Of a DNA stretch of 64,000 bases, positions 43,360-54,838 are shown in pieces (the stretch's first letter is position 1; every line of letters starts with the position of its first letter). The notes beneath the pieces are model-generated. The model searched no databases, was not told the DNA's origin, and worked only from the letters and a program-made list of their open reading frames with translations. Source of the DNA: Anaeramoeba flamelloides (Eukaryota > Metamonada > Anaeramoebidae); assembly GCA_027625915.1 (NCBI GenBank), contig JANTQA010000047.1, forward strand, positions 1,116,001-1,180,000, read 5' to 3'. Position numbers and translations under genes: made by a program.

Positions 43360-45160
43360 AAATCGATTTTATTTCTCAAATTATATAAAATTTTTACCCT
43401 CTTTATGACTATTCTCATCATTATTATATCACAAATTGTTTGTATTGTTTATAAATATTAATTTAAAGATTTTTTTTTTTTTTTTTTTTTCGGATTATTC
43501 TTTTGTCTTAACTAAAAGTTGTTTGAAGTAAAATATTGAATAATCTTAGTATTATTTTAATAATTATAGTCTGGATCTAACTAAATTTATAAAAAATTTA
43601 TTAATTTAAAAAATAAAATGTGTTTTTATTTAAATATAAAATTTGATTAATGTAAATAAAATTTTCGTATAGATATTTGTGAATGAGTAAATTTCATCAC
43701 CAAAATCCCAATTCGGTTATTTTCTGATAAAAATGGTCCAAATGGATATAAAAATCATGGTAAGTAAGACCAAGCGATTTGTTCAAAAAAATTTTTCAAA
43801 TTTTTAATTTTTATTGCTTTTTTCTCATTTTTTTATAAATTCAAAAATAACTCTTTAAAAATTTTAAAGAATAAAATAAAATTTAAAAAATAGATCCGAA
43901 TTTCATTTAGAAATTTTTGTTAAACTTCAATCAAATTTAGATTTATTTAATCATGTAACATATAAATTATCTTTGTTGAGAATATAATCGAAATAATAAT
44001 AATCAAAAATTACAATAAAATAGAAAATTTTATTTCAAAATCAATGCTTTCCAATATAAAACTAAAAATATGTCACACGATTTTCAAGAATTAACATAAT
44101 CGTAAATAACAATAATAGGTTGATTTTTTTAGATTTATATTAGAAATATGTGAAATTTTGACTTCAAAAAATGGAATTAAATTCCTGAATTATCTAAGAA
44201 GAGGTTAACTCATCCATTTTATAAACAAAAATACAAATTACAAAAAAACAATTTTTCAAGATCTCTACAAAATTTCATTCTATTTTAAAAAAAATACTTG
44301 TCCCTTAAGACACTTTATTTATTTAAATCTAGTTTATACAAGTTCTTTAAAAATTATTTTAAAATATTTCGAGGTTCTCTAACTTTTCTTTGGTTTTCGT
44401 AAATTCTTGATAAAGTTGATGGTTTTTTTTTTTATTATCAGAATCTTTAGAATTATTGAAGGGAGTTTAAATAAAATATCTTAAAATATAAAAAAAGTAG
44501 AAGAGAAATATCGCAAATAATCAAAAATAAGGAATAGAAGAACAATCATTTTGTTTTTTATTTTTGAAGGGAAATAAAAAAAATATATTAAATATTTTTG
44601 AATTCAAATAATTTAAAAAAGGGGTTGGTGCTCTTGCAAACATGTCGTTTGACTAAAAAAAATAAAAAATGAATGATAATATCATAACCTACTTTTTAAT
44701 ATTTCTACTTAAAGTTATTAGTTATTTAAGAATCTATCATTATTTAATTGTTGGGTAGTGTCTTTTTTTTTTTTTTTTTTTTTTGTTATTAATAAAATAG
44801 ATGATTTTATTAATTAAAATATTTTTTTTTTTTTTTTTAAATTATTGGATCAGTTAGAGAATCTATTGGAATTCCAAAATATAACAATATAAGTGAGGGA
44901 TTAGTTTGTTTTCTTGGCTTTTATGTTTTGTTTCAAAATCAATGGGCTTTTATAAATAAAACAAAAAAAAAAAACAAGAAAATCTGGTTGCTAAGTACTC
45001 AACTTATTATTAGAGTGGATAGTATTCCAATTTATATTTTGTGAATAATTATTTTAATAATTTTTTATTGTCAACTATATATTTATATTATAGTTACATT
45101 AAATTTTAAAAATGAGAAGATATTGTTGTAAGAATTCTCTAAAAGTTCAAAAACTTTAAT
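43360..45160. other. 1.8 kb without a gene
   Basis: Long T-runs (43468-43490, 44762-44784, 44823-44839). No gene or known repeat. Confidence 0.4.
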
Positions 45161-45168
45161 CTTTTTGA

Positions 45169-45537
45169 TTAATTGTGTAAAAATTTAGAACGTGTATTAT
45201 AAATTTTTTTAAGAAGATCATCAAATTTAGAAACTTTTTTTTTAATAATTTCAGATAATTTATAAAACTCATCACCTTTATCTCTGCTACGTTTCTGGCA
45301 CTTTTTTTGAAGTTTTTGAAGTTCAGTAGAGTCATCTTCCCCAATATTGATATATCCCTCTACTAATAAATTCAATACATATTGAGCAAAATTGATAAAA
45401 TCATTGCGGAATGGGATTGTCATGCGTGTATGCGCCATTCTAATAATATCAGATACATTTGCCTTTATAAAGCCTTGGCCTTCTTTATAATATTTCTCTA
45501 CACCTTTATATGCTCTGGTTCTTGGATCGCCATTATT
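45169..45537 (-). CDS. C-terminal exon, possibly last exon of the CCCH gene
   Basis: 122 codons from an acceptor 'ttattaataaaag' to TAA. The peptide is soluble and helical: DPRTRAYKGVEKYYKEGQGF, DIIRMAHTRMTIPFRNDF, then a Lys/Glu-rich coiled-coil-like end (CQKRSRDKGDEFYKLSEIIK). Phase 0 at the acceptor matches the phase 0 donor at 48756 of the upstream CCCH gene, so the two may be joined by a 3.2 kb intron. That intron would hold a MITE and a recombinase-like fragment. It could equally be the end of a separate gene. Family not recognised. Confidence 0.5.
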   Translation of the reverse strand, partial: NNGDPRTRAYKGVEKYYKEGQGFIKANVSDIIRMAHTRMTIPFRNDFINFAQYVLNLLVEGYINIGEDDSTELQKLQKKCQKRSRDKGDEFYKLSEIIKKKVSKFDDLLKKIYNTRSKFLHN

Positions 45538-45889
45538 CTTTTATTAATAAAATAATAATCATAAAAAAAAAATAATTATTATTAAAGTTAATGAGAAAGG
45601 TGATTCTAAATAAATTGTTAGAATCTCTCGTTTCCTTTTGAAATTTTTTTTAAATTAAATTATTCAAATAACTCAGTTAATGCTCTTATCAAAATTTTAC
45701 CTCCTTAAATAGGATGTTTTATTCAAAGAGACATTAAAGGTTTGACCATTTAAAAGTTTATCTCAGGAAAAAAGTGAGTTAACATGTGTGTAGGTAATTA
45801 TGAGAGATAACAATTACATCTGTAACAAGAGTATATAAATTTGATCGAAAAACTTTGTAAGAAATATTTTTAACTTTACTTTTTTTTTT

Positions 45890-46096
45890 ATGTCTCAAAA
45901 AGATAAAATAAGTTCATCCAAAGAATTCATTGAAGATTCCAAAAAGGGCCACGTTATTAAAAATATGGAAGGAACCCAAGAGATTCTCACAAGAAGGTTT
46001 TGAAATTTTTTTGAAGAAAAAGATGAAGAGAGAATTACAGAAATTCCGATTAAAGATCTTGATCCATACATTTTAAATTTTGAATTGGGTGTTTAG
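45890..46096 (+). pseudogene. Broken frame resembling a tyrosine-recombinase N-terminal part
   Basis: From ATG one broken frame reads MSQKDKISSSKEFIED, QEILTRR, then ITEIPIKDLDPYILNFELG. The last part resembles the SAM-like core-binding region of Crypton/KCTD1-type tyrosine recombinases, where 'L..LDPY.L..F...V' is usual. The catalytic domain was not found. The likeness is weak and the region does not look functional. Confidence 0.3.
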
Positions 46097-46410
46097 ATCA
46101 TCTTTTTATTGTAAATTAACTCGGATTATCAAGCACTCAATTTACAATGTTATCACCTCAATTTCATAGGTTACCAAAAAATTGTCAAAACCGCTACACT
46201 CCAACTCATCTAGATATTTGTTAATGTGTCTCGACACTACGGTCTCGAATACATTTACTGATATCAAGTATCATTTCCCATTTCGCTTTTCTTCCAATAT
46301 TTTGTAAACTCTTGATATTTCAAACAAAATTCTCATTTTGATCTGATAATTACATTTATTCGGCTCATTTTGACAAAATAATTCTATGTTAAATGATGAT
46401 TTTGAAATTA

Positions 46411-46770
46411 TGGCAGAGAGGTTATTCGGACTTCGGAACAGTTTATACAGAACCAGGACCAATCTTTAACAAGTATTATTGGCGACATGGACTTGATTTA
46501 TATATGTTTAATTGTTTTTGATTTTTTTATATTATCTTTTACCGTAGATAGAGATTCGAAACAACAATTTTAAAATAACCAAAAACATGCACCAAGCATG
46601 AAAATAACCACATTTTTTAATCATTTTTTCTGATTTTTCCCACAATTTTACATTTTTTTATTTCTTTTATATTTTCTCACTTCGTAAAGAAAAAAACCCA
46701 TTTTTAAAGTAATTTATTATTATAATTGGTCTTGATTATTTTGTCTCGGCGAATAACCTCTCTATTTCCG
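46411..46770. mobile_element. Foldback MITE, about 355 bp
   Basis: Left 'agagaggttattcgg' pairs with right 'cgaataacctctct'. Inner parts ('caggaccaat' with the complement 'caagaccaat') extend the terminal repeats to about 50 bp. No ORF that makes sense; the minus frame at 46271-46462 overlaps its edge. Confidence 0.5.
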
Positions 46771-46774
46771 CGCT

Positions 46775-48640
46775 ATTTTCTCAATAACCCAATAGTTTAA
46801 CTGTTTCTAGAAAATAATAAATTTTAAATACACACCCGTTACACTCCTTGGGTATTGTTGAATAATTTTCAACCGTTTCACTCGCGAAAATAACTAATTA
46901 TTTTTTTCTCCAAAGTGCGTTTAACATGGGTTATTTTATCGAAAAAAGCTGAAAAACTCTGTTGTAATGTAAAAATTTTCAAAAATTTAAACATAAAATT
47001 TGATTTTTTTTAAAATTTTATCGGTATTTGTTGTTTTTGACCAATTGATCTACTTTTTTTTTAGTAAATTATTTTTCAGTATTAAGTTTCACTTGTGAAT
47101 TTAATTTATTTTATCAATAGGACGGACGGTAATCAAAAAAAGAATAAAAGTTTGAAATTTCTGAACACTCAATATTGGTTTCTGTGGTTTCTGTGATTTT
47201 CAAATTTTAATAAAATAGTAAAACCCTATTTTATATTATTTAAAAAAAAAAAAATCACAGAAATCAAAGAAACTTGAAAATATTTTTTACTATCAGAATG
47301 GGTTCTTAAATAGTTTTCAATATTTAATAACCGTTTGATAATTTAGAAAATAATTATCAAATACATTTAATATTTAAATCAGTAATTTTCTATTCCAAAA
47401 TTTATATTCAGTATAATTGTTACACGTTTTTCAATATTATCTCTATTTCAAGTTTATAAAAAATAATTTTTCCGAACCAAAGAGTCTTTTCTAAATTTTT
47501 TTTTTTACTTTCTTGGTACTTCAAGAACGGGAGAATATATAAAAAAAGGTATATTTAGTTTTTCTAAATCGGCTTTATTCCCGGAAGTCGTAAAAGGTTT
47601 ATGTAATATTGTTTAGAAAACTTTGATTCTTTGATCTGAAAAGTCAAAAGAGATCTTGTCATAGAAAATAAAAAATTGAATAAAAAGGGAAACAAATTTA
47701 TACATTTTGGAACATTTTGATGAAATTATTTTTTGATTTGGATGATTTCTCATACTCAAAAATTAAGTAAAAAATCCATATAAAAGTGTACAAAATGAGA
47801 ATTGGAACCAAACCAAACCGAAAAATATCACCAACAATAGGAAATCTAAAAATAAAAAACTAAAATTAAACAATAGAGCATTGTTAATTAAAAATTAAAA
47901 ATAAGTTTTTGTTGGTATTGCCCAGACCAAGGCGTAAATATTTATCTTTTTGTACTTGGGAATTTACTTGAAAGTGGTGTAATGTATACTATTCCTTTAA
48001 AATAATTAAATTCCCAATATCATTAATTTGAATTTAATTTTGATTTATTATTAAAGATTAAGCATTAAAACATTTTGTCAAAGACAAAATAAGAAATTTG
48101 AAGTGAATAAATTTCTAACTTCTAATTAAAAGAGTAAATTTGTACAGTCATTAGAATTGTTTTAAATTTAATTTAGTTTTCTCTATTTTTGAATTAAGTT
48201 TTTTATAATTTTTAATTTTTCTTTGTTATAATCAAAAGGAGTAATTATTTTTTTTTTATACAAATAAATATAAAGCAAATGTAAAAAAATACTCTTTTCA
48301 ATTTTTGAAAAGTGGGTATACCCTAAATAGTGAAAAGGTGTTTTTTTTTTTCGTTAAAATTGGAAAGGAATTCAACAAAAACTATTCTTTCATTTGAGTG
48401 TTTAAGGAAAATAGGGGGGGGGTAATTTTGTTGAATAATATCTCCTAATCAACAATAAAATCAAAAAATATTCTTTTTCATTTACATTTTCAACAGATCA
48501 AGAAATTTTGTTCCAAAATCTATGTTCTAAAATTTAGAAATTTCTTTCATTGTGGTTCCCACAAATATTTTTTTTATCTTTTGTTATTTTGTCACTTTAA
48601 AAAAGACGTAGGTGTTTGTATTTAAAATTTAAAAAATTAA
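46775..48640. other. 1.9 kb, probably inside an intron of the CCCH gene
   Basis: A hairpin of TTTCTGTG-type motifs lies at 47176-47275 ('ggtttctgtggtttctgtgat' against 'atcacagaaatcaaagaaac'). A nine-G run is at 48414-48422. No exon recognised. Confidence 0.4.
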
Positions 48641-48706
48641 TGTTTTTTTTTTTTCCCTCTTTTAAGGGTTATAAACCCAAACTCAAAGTAGTCAACCAAG
48701 AAAAGA

Positions 48707-48707
<1 letters not shown>

Positions 48708-48740
<33 letters not shown>

Positions 48741-48741
48741 T
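48708..48741. repeat. (ATA)n microsatellite
   Basis: Trinucleotide run immediately after the proposed donor of CCCH-gene exon 2. Reading through it gives a poly-Leu artefact. Confidence 0.9.
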
Positions 48742-48756
48742 AATTGTAATATTTAC

Positions 48757-51205
48757 ATTGATGCTATGTCTATTTTTACAATTTTCCTTAAATTTGCAAT
48801 TATTACTTTTATAATATTTACACACCTTATCAAAGTTAGGGTTGCAATTTAGATCTTGGAATGTATCATTGCCCGAAAATATTAATTTTTCTTCACGAGG
48901 ATATCCATTTAAAATGATTTGGTTTGTATTCAATTTGAGTTCATAATTCATATGAGCAAAACTGTTTCTCACAAATTTGATTAACCGATTTGGTTCGGTT
49001 TGGATTCTAATTAGCTGAATCCAGTTATTTTCAGAAGAATAATTTTTCCATTCAAATTTGAAATTTTGGGTAAACTTCTCATCAATCTCAATTTTGTTTT
49101 GATAAAATATATCATTATAAAGACTAAATATTGGGAATATTTGATTTAAAATTGCGTGTATTAAATTAATTTTCTCTTGATTAGTATTGTTATAAGAATT
49201 ATATTGAGTTTTTGATATGAGCGTTTTAAGTAGATGGAATTGTTTAATTGTTAAAACCAAAATATCCAAAGCTCTTAAATCAGAAGCTTGTTTAGGCATT
49301 TTTTTAATCCAGATTTTCTTCAAGTCTCCTTTTTGGTTATTTTGATTCTGGTTTTGATGGTTTTTGTTTTTGTTTTTTTTATTGTTATTGTGCTTGAGAT
49401 TGTCTTTATTAGAATTGGAATTGTGATTATTATTGAAATTGGTTAATTTTATTGGTTTGTTTCTACCATATATTCCTCCTCCTGTTTTTGATTTGTTTCC
49501 TCCAAATCCTCCTGCGGTTTTTGATTTTTTATCTTCAAACCCTCCTCCTGTTTTAGGTTTGTTTCCACCAAATTCTCCTCCTGTTTTTGGTTTGTTTCTA
49601 CCATATATTCCTCCTGTTTTAGGTTTGTTTCTACCATATATTCCTCCTCCCGTTTTTGATTTGCTTCCTTCAAACCCTCCTCCTGTTTTAGGTTTGTTTC
49701 CTCCAAATTCTCCTCCTATTTTTGGTTTGTTTCTACCATATATTCCTCCTGTTTTTGGTTTGTTTCTACCATATATTCCTCCTCCCGTTTTTGATTTGCT
49801 TCCTCCAAATCCTCCTGCGGTTTTAGGTTTTTTATCTTCAAACCCTCCTCCTGTTTTAGGTTTGTTTTCACCAAATTCTCCTCCTGTTTTTGGTTTGTTT
49901 CTACCATATATTCCTCCTCCTGTTTTTGATTTGTTTCCACCAAATCCTCCTGCGGTTTTAGGTTTGTTATTAAATTGTCGTTTCTCTGGCATTTTTTTCT
50001 GCGCATTTATCAAATCCTCTTTTCGTACAACATTACACACATAATACCCATTGGTAACATTTAGTTTGTCTATTACTTTACCCTATAACATTAATGAATA
50101 GTTGTATGGATTGAAAAAAAAATCTTGTTTAAGAACTACGTTCGCAAATTAAAAACTTGGAGAATTGTATTAAAAGGTTATTAAGTAAGTTAGTAAATCA
50201 TACCAATTTTTGATTGGTGAGAAAATATATTACAAATAATTTATTTTTTTCAGATTTCTCAAACTTGATCGTATTAAGAAGATCGAGAGAGGTTGCTAAA
50301 TTTTCAATTCTTTTTTACAAAATTTCCCAAGCTATTTTTTAAAGGAAAAGCTTCTTCAAAAGTGGTTCTAGTTTTTTTTTTTTCTATCGTCACAAGTTAT
50401 TTAAAGTTTTACATAAGTTGCTTTCAGAAAGTTCTTACACATAAATTCTTCATTTATTTTGTAATATTTCCTTTTCATTTTTTTTTCTTTTTTAAATTGA
50501 AAAAGAAAAGGAAAAAAAATATTAGCTAAAACCAACACAATTTAATTTTAATTTTGATTTTCACTAGATCATAACGATCGAAAATTTAGGTTGTTAAAAT
50601 GTATCTTTTTTTTTTTATTATTTTTGCCATCATATTCAAGGTTCAAGAACTCTCATTGTCGAAAATCGAACTGTGTAAAAAAATTGAAAAATCATCCAAA
50701 AAAATCCAAAAATTTTCATTTTTTATTTTTTTTTAGAAAAATTTTTCCTGGTTATTTGATCTTTTCCAAAACGAAATTTTAAAAGGCAGTTTGTTTGTTG
50801 GGTACAAAAACGCAAACGTTGTCCTTAAATGGTTAAGTTAATTTCTCTTTTTGAATAGTATTTATTAACCCTTTCAAGACCATATATTATTTTTAATTGA
50901 GATTTTATTTGACTGAAACAATACTGTGTTAAGTCTTTTCAATGGTTCTTTTCAAGAAAACAAAAATTAATGTGTCAAATATTTTTTCTCATTTGATTAA
51001 TTTCAAAAAAAGAAAAAAATAAAAAAAAATTTACAAAAATAAATGTGTCGCTAAGTTCTGAAATTGCATATTCGCTGCTATTGTAAAATTTGAATTGCAT
51101 CTTAACCTCATTTTGTAAATCAATTTTATTAATATCGTTTCTTGCCAAAATAATGATCGATCTGTTCATGAACTTAACACGAATACTGATGTTTTGATTG
51201 TTCAT
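48757..51205 (-). CDS. KTGG-repeat protein with HEPN-like motif and CCCH zinc finger
   Basis: Exon 1 51205-51035 (57 codons from ATG) and exon 2 50082-48757 (442 codons) join in phase 0 across a 952 bp intron (donor GTAAAT, acceptor TTATAG). Exon 2 ends at another GTAAAT donor in phase 0, so the protein goes on, perhaps into 45537-45169 (total about 621 aa). Residues about 95-265 are tandem KTGG/KTAGG units (for example NKPKTGGEFGG, SKSKTGGGIYGR). An Asn/Lys-rich linker follows, then a helical region with FVRNSFAHMNYEL (about 427-439). The RNxxxH is the hallmark of HEPN ribonuclease-like folds. Then comes CKYYKSNNCKFKENCKNRH (478-496), a C-x7-C-x5-C-x3-H zinc finger of the RNA-binding type. 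Likely an RNA-binding or RNA-cleaving protein; the HEPN call rests on the motif and helical look. The opposite-strand frame at 49433 is a shadow. Confidence 0.6.
49445..49975 (-). repeat. Coding tandem repeats (KTGG units)
   Basis: Units of roughly 36-45 bp, varying in order and in one codon or two, arranged in higher-order groups. For example, the block GGIYGR-NKPKTGG-IYGR appears twice. Such arrays usually change length by unequal exchange. Confidence 0.85.
50083..51034 (-). other. First intron of the CCCH gene
   Basis: 952 bp, GT..AG, AT-rich. Plus-strand frames at 50293 and 50591 within it are Phe/Lys-rich and not called. Confidence 0.5.
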
Positions 51206-51800
51206 TTTTGTGAGTAATATTAAAAAAAATGATTAAAACCGTTTTTCTGAAACGTGAAAAAGAATAGTTTATATTTCAGTTGGGAACTAGTTCACAAAGC
51301 TTAAATCTTAACAAGCTTACAGTACAAACAAGTACCCTCAAAAATTTTAATTTTCTAAATAATCTCAACTGCAAGTCAAAAGGAACTTTCAAATTTATCG
51401 GAATTGAATAAAATACAAACCAACAAAGAAAGTTTTGAAACAAAGATCTAAAAAACAAGTAATTTCGAGTTGGTTTGTTTGTTCTGGTAATATTTTCAAT
51501 TTAATTTTTATCTTGAGAGGATCACTATAGGTGTTTGACTTGTCACCCTTCTTGTCATTTCTTGGAATATGGGATTTACCTAATATTTTTGTTTATTTTT
51601 TTTTCTGTAATAAAAATTTTCGTACAAACATTGGAACTGTCAAAAAGAAAATTCCAAAGACTTTTTGAAAATTCATCAATTAAATGTAATGCAGAGGAAA
51701 AATAAACAATAAATTTGATTCTTTCTAGATTCTAATTCTTTTTCTTTCTCTTGAATTTGGACTTTTTTCTTTCCTATCTTGATTTCAAATCTGAAATAGT
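51206..51800. other. Upstream of the CCCH gene
   Basis: Presumed promoter and leader of the minus-strand gene. No separate gene recognised. Confidence 0.35.
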
Positions 51801-51801
51801 A

Positions 51802-52730
51802 CAGCCATCCCATTCGACTTGTGAAGCTTTTTTCTTTCCTTTAAGCAAACCTGAAATTTTAGCTTTCCTTTAAAGACCTTTTAAAGACCTTTTAAACTTT
51901 TTACAGTTTCTTTAAAAAATCTTTTAAAGATCTTTAAAAGATCTTTTAAACTTTTTTCAAGATCTTTTAAAGATCTTTAAAAGATCTTTTGAACTCTCTT
52001 AATTTTTTTAAAACTTCTTTCAAAACAAACAAAAAAAACACAAATAATCACTAACAAAAAACACAAAAATTAGTTTGAAACAATTACTACCTCTTTCACT
52101 CTGGCTCTACCTAAGACTAGCTCTTACACATTGCTATTCACAACCTCTACTCAATTAAACAATACTCTACTCTATTTACCATACAGCCAACTCTTAAAGT
52201 TGATAATTTGTTCATAAAATTGCTTTTAAAAACAAATTAAAATTGTAATCAGAGAAAGGCAAACGGTGTACAGTCAGTTTCACTTTTAAGGCACAAACAT
52301 TCAACGAAATTTAAGGCACAAAAAAAATCTCAAATTAAGGCACAAAATTCAAATTCTAGTAAAAATAAATTGTAAAAATTAAAAATACAAATTTTGTGCC
52401 TTAATTTGAGATTTTTATTGTGCCTTAAATTTCGTTGAAAGTTTGTGCCTTAAAAGTGAAACTGACTGTAATTTTGGTGTTTTTTGTTAGTAGTTATTTG
52501 TGGTTTTTTTTGTTTGTTTTGAAAGAAGTTTTAAAAGGTTTAGAAGATCTTTTAAAGATCTTTTAAAGAAAATGAAAAAAGTTTAAAAGGTCTTTAAAGC
52601 ATCTTTAAAAGATCTTTTAAAGAAAATGCAAAAAGTTTAAAAGGTCTTTAAAAGGTCTTTAAAGGAAAGCTAAAATGATCCTTAAAGCATGTTTAAAGGG
52701 TAATCCTTCACAAGTCGAATGGAACGGCTG
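51802..52730. mobile_element. 929 bp foldback element with AAAGATCTTT satellite arms
   Basis: TA-flanked. The left end CAGCCATCCCATTCGACTTG pairs with the right-end complement CAGCCGTTCCATTCGACTTG. Arms of about 270 bp remain inverted copies far inward, including 'gctttcctttaaagacc', tandem 'aaagatctttt' units and 'caaaacaaacaaaaaaaaca'. The AAAGATCTTT units are themselves palindromic. A T1 MITE (52271-52468) is inserted near the inner end of the right arm. No ORF. TA target site and CAG terminus fit Tc1/mariner ancestry. Confidence 0.85.
52271..52468. mobile_element. Palindromic MITE T1, copy 2, nested
   Basis: 198 bp, TA-flanked, inserted in the 929 bp foldback element, so it is the younger of the two. 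The arms match each other almost fully. Confidence 0.9.
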
Positions 52731-52782
52731 TAAATCTTAAACTTAAAAAAACACCACCTGTCAAAAAAACCACCTAAAAAAG

Positions 52783-52896
52783 AAAATTTACAAAAAACAT
52801 CTTTCAAAGATTTGCAAAAATAAAGTATGTGTTCTATGAAATAAGAAAAAGAAAAGGAGAAGACCAACGAGATATCCATTGTTCAGATGATTGAAA
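52783..52896 (+). CDS. Candidate exon fragment
   Basis: A short plus-strand frame of varied composition (KFTKNIFQRFAKIKYVFYEI, RKRKGEDQRDIHCSDD) to TGA, after a possible 'ctaaaaaag' acceptor. The minus-strand frame 52682-52879 is the alternative reading. Function unknown; weak. Confidence 0.2.
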
Positions 52897-53071
52897 TCAA
52901 TCCTAAAAGGTAAAAAAAAAAACCTCAATTAAAGAGAAGACAAAGAAAATTGGACAAACAAGCTTTTTTCTTTTTGTTACTTTTAATTTAAGGGTGAAGT
53001 TGGCAATTCATCAAATTATCTTAAAATACTTTATTGTCAATCTAATTTCGAAAGTGAAGGACGATTCTTTG

Positions 53072-53440
53072 AAATACTATTAATTAAAAAATTAACTGGA
53101 CAAAATTTTCATTTAAATTTCAAAAAAAAATAATCATAAGTATTCAAGATATTGTTAAAAAACCCGTTCTGAAAAGGAATTACGAATATAGAGCCATTTC
53201 AATTCCAGTGTGAATTTTTAATCATTCCTCAAAGGATCAAGAATACTTTATAAAGCATTTTAAATGTTTTTGAACTGTATTCAAAGCATTCATAATAATT
53301 ACATTAATAAATCTATATTCAAACCTGAATTGAAATAGCTGTAACTGATCTGAGAATTAAATATTTAGTATTTTTTACTTGACTTTTCAAACCTTTTTTT
53401 GGAATACTAAATTAAATTTTTGTCCTGTTAATCTTTAATT
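53072..53440 (+). mobile_element. Diverged F1-like foldback MITE with a nested element
   Basis: 'aactggacaaaattttcattta' at the left and 'aaatttttgtcctgttaat' at the right are inverted partners like F1 ends. The centre is occupied by the separate small foldback element at 53185-53345. Confidence 0.4.
53185..53345. mobile_element. Small nested foldback element (about 160 bp)
   Basis: 'gccatttcaattcc' pairs with 'gaattgaaatagct', and 'gtgtgaatttttaat' roughly with 'attaataaatctatattcaaac', giving about 35 bp ends. It lies within an F1-like copy. Confidence 0.4.
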
Positions 53441-53540
53441 TACCAATATTCTCCAATTTCAATCAAAAATAATTTTTACTGTTTTGAAAAAAAAAGGTTC
53501 CTACAAAATAATTTTTCAAAATGTTCAAAAAAATTTCTTT

Positions 53541-53720
53541 ATTTTCGGGCTTTGGTGATATAATTTAGAATTTTTTATTCTTTTTCTTTTCTCATCTTGT
53601 TTGTTTGGATTAATCATATTTTTTAGAATTACTTGTTTGGCAGCTTGTTCTTTTTGATCTCTTTTAGTTTCTCTCTCTGATTTACTCAATTCAATTATTT
53701 CGAGAAAATTTTTACAAGTG
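53541..53720 (-). CDS. Unidentified charged exon or gene remnant
   Basis: About 58 codons on the minus strand, ending at TGA: CKNFLEIIELSKSERETKRD, QKEQAAKQVILKNM, then KQDEKRKRIKNSKLYHQSPK. The codon mix is far from the A/T-run frames nearby. All three frames carry stops just upstream, and no clean acceptor is visible, so it may be a broken gene. No family. Confidence 0.3.
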
Positions 53721-53827
53721 GTTATTCACCTAAAAAAGAAATTCGAGGTTTTTACAAGATATCCAATCAACTGTATAACTTATTCGGAATTTGGTTATAG
53801 TATTAGTGAATTGAAATGTGTTATATA

Positions 53828-54025
53828 CAGTCAGTTTCACTTTTAAGGCACAAACTTTCAATGAAATTTAAGGCACAAAAAAAATTCCAAATTAAGGCAC
53901 AAAATTCAAATTCTAGTAAAAATAAATTGTAAAATAAAAAATCTCAAATTAAGTGCCTTAATTTGGAATTTTTTTTGTGCCTTAAATTTAGTTGAAAGTT
54001 TGTGTCTTAAAAGTGAAACAGACTG
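53828..54025. mobile_element. Palindromic MITE T1, copy 3
   Basis: 198 bp, TA-flanked. The right end has CAGACTG for CTGACTG. Three TTAAGGCAC-type motifs lie in the left arm, with partners in the right. Confidence 0.9.
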
Positions 54026-54416
54026 TAGAAATTTCACTATTAAATATTGATCGGTCAAAGGATTAGATACCCTAAACTAATAATATCTGGATCTTCTATT
54101 TCAAAGAATCATAGAAACTTAATTGTAACCTAATACCATTTACTATTAAAAATTTTTGATCTAATGTAAAATTATTACGTAATTGGGTAAAAACAAAGAA
54201 AAGAAAAGGTAAAAAAAAAAAAAAAAATACAAAAAATGAGAAAATGATTTGTAAAAATCAAAATGATTTCGAAATAGAATGAAAATAACAAATTGTTATT
54301 CTTACAACTGTTTTATGGGTGATAGAAAATTTTTGGAATTTAGTTTATATATCAACAACTATGAATTCTAAATTTTTTTAGATTGTGTGGTATTGGTAAG
54401 CCATTAGATCTGGTTT

Positions 54417-54626
54417 CTAAAAGGGTTCAGAAATAGTAGGGAATGATTGTTGCTTTAGATCTGATTTTAACGCTTTAAAAATTACAACCTTACATAGTTG
54501 GGGTATCTGAGAACTATTCACTGGTAATGATAATAATTGGATTTTAGATTGTTTACATAATGGATAACCTTCATTGTGTCTATGATTAAGAATACTTTTC
54601 CAAAATAACTGATTTTTTTGAGACAT
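54417..54626 (-). CDS. Unidentified small frame, 69 aa
   Basis: It starts at ATG (MSQKNQLFWKSILNHRHNEG), runs through YPLCKQSKIQLLSLPV and ends FPTISEPF at TAG. The same frame stays protein-like for about 15 codons after the stop (KPDLMAYQYHTI), so the gene may be broken or read further. A T1 MITE begins 16 bp upstream of the ATG. No family recognised. Confidence 0.35.
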   Translation of the reverse strand: MSQKNQLFWKSILNHRHNEGYPLCKQSKIQLLSLPVNSSQIPQLCKVVIFKALKSDLKQQSFPTISEPF

Positions 54627-54641
54627 TTATATTTACTCTTA

Positions 54642-54838
54642 CAGTCAGTTTCACTTTTAAGGCGCAAACTTTCAACTAAATTTAAGGCACAAAAAAATCT
54701 CAAATTAAGGCACAAGATTTGGAATTTTAATTTTTACAAGTTATTTTTCCTAGAATCTGAATATTGTGCTTTAATTTAAGATTTTTTTTGTGCCTTAAAT
54801 TTCGTTGAAAGTTTGTGCCTTAAAAGTGAAACTGACTG
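54642..54838. mobile_element. Palindromic MITE T1, copy 4
   Basis: 197 bp, TA-flanked; GGCGC for GGCAC in one motif. Confidence 0.9.

Noticed and set aside
48637-48756. Leu-rich C-terminus of the CCCH protein
   Set aside because: It arises from the (ATA)n microsatellite after a good GTAAAT donor, so it is probably intron.
49433-50044. 203-codon plus-strand frame rich in Pro (PPVFGLF units)
   Set aside because: Antisense shadow of the KTGG repeats. The minus frame has a CCCH finger and matching splice phases; the plus frame has neither.
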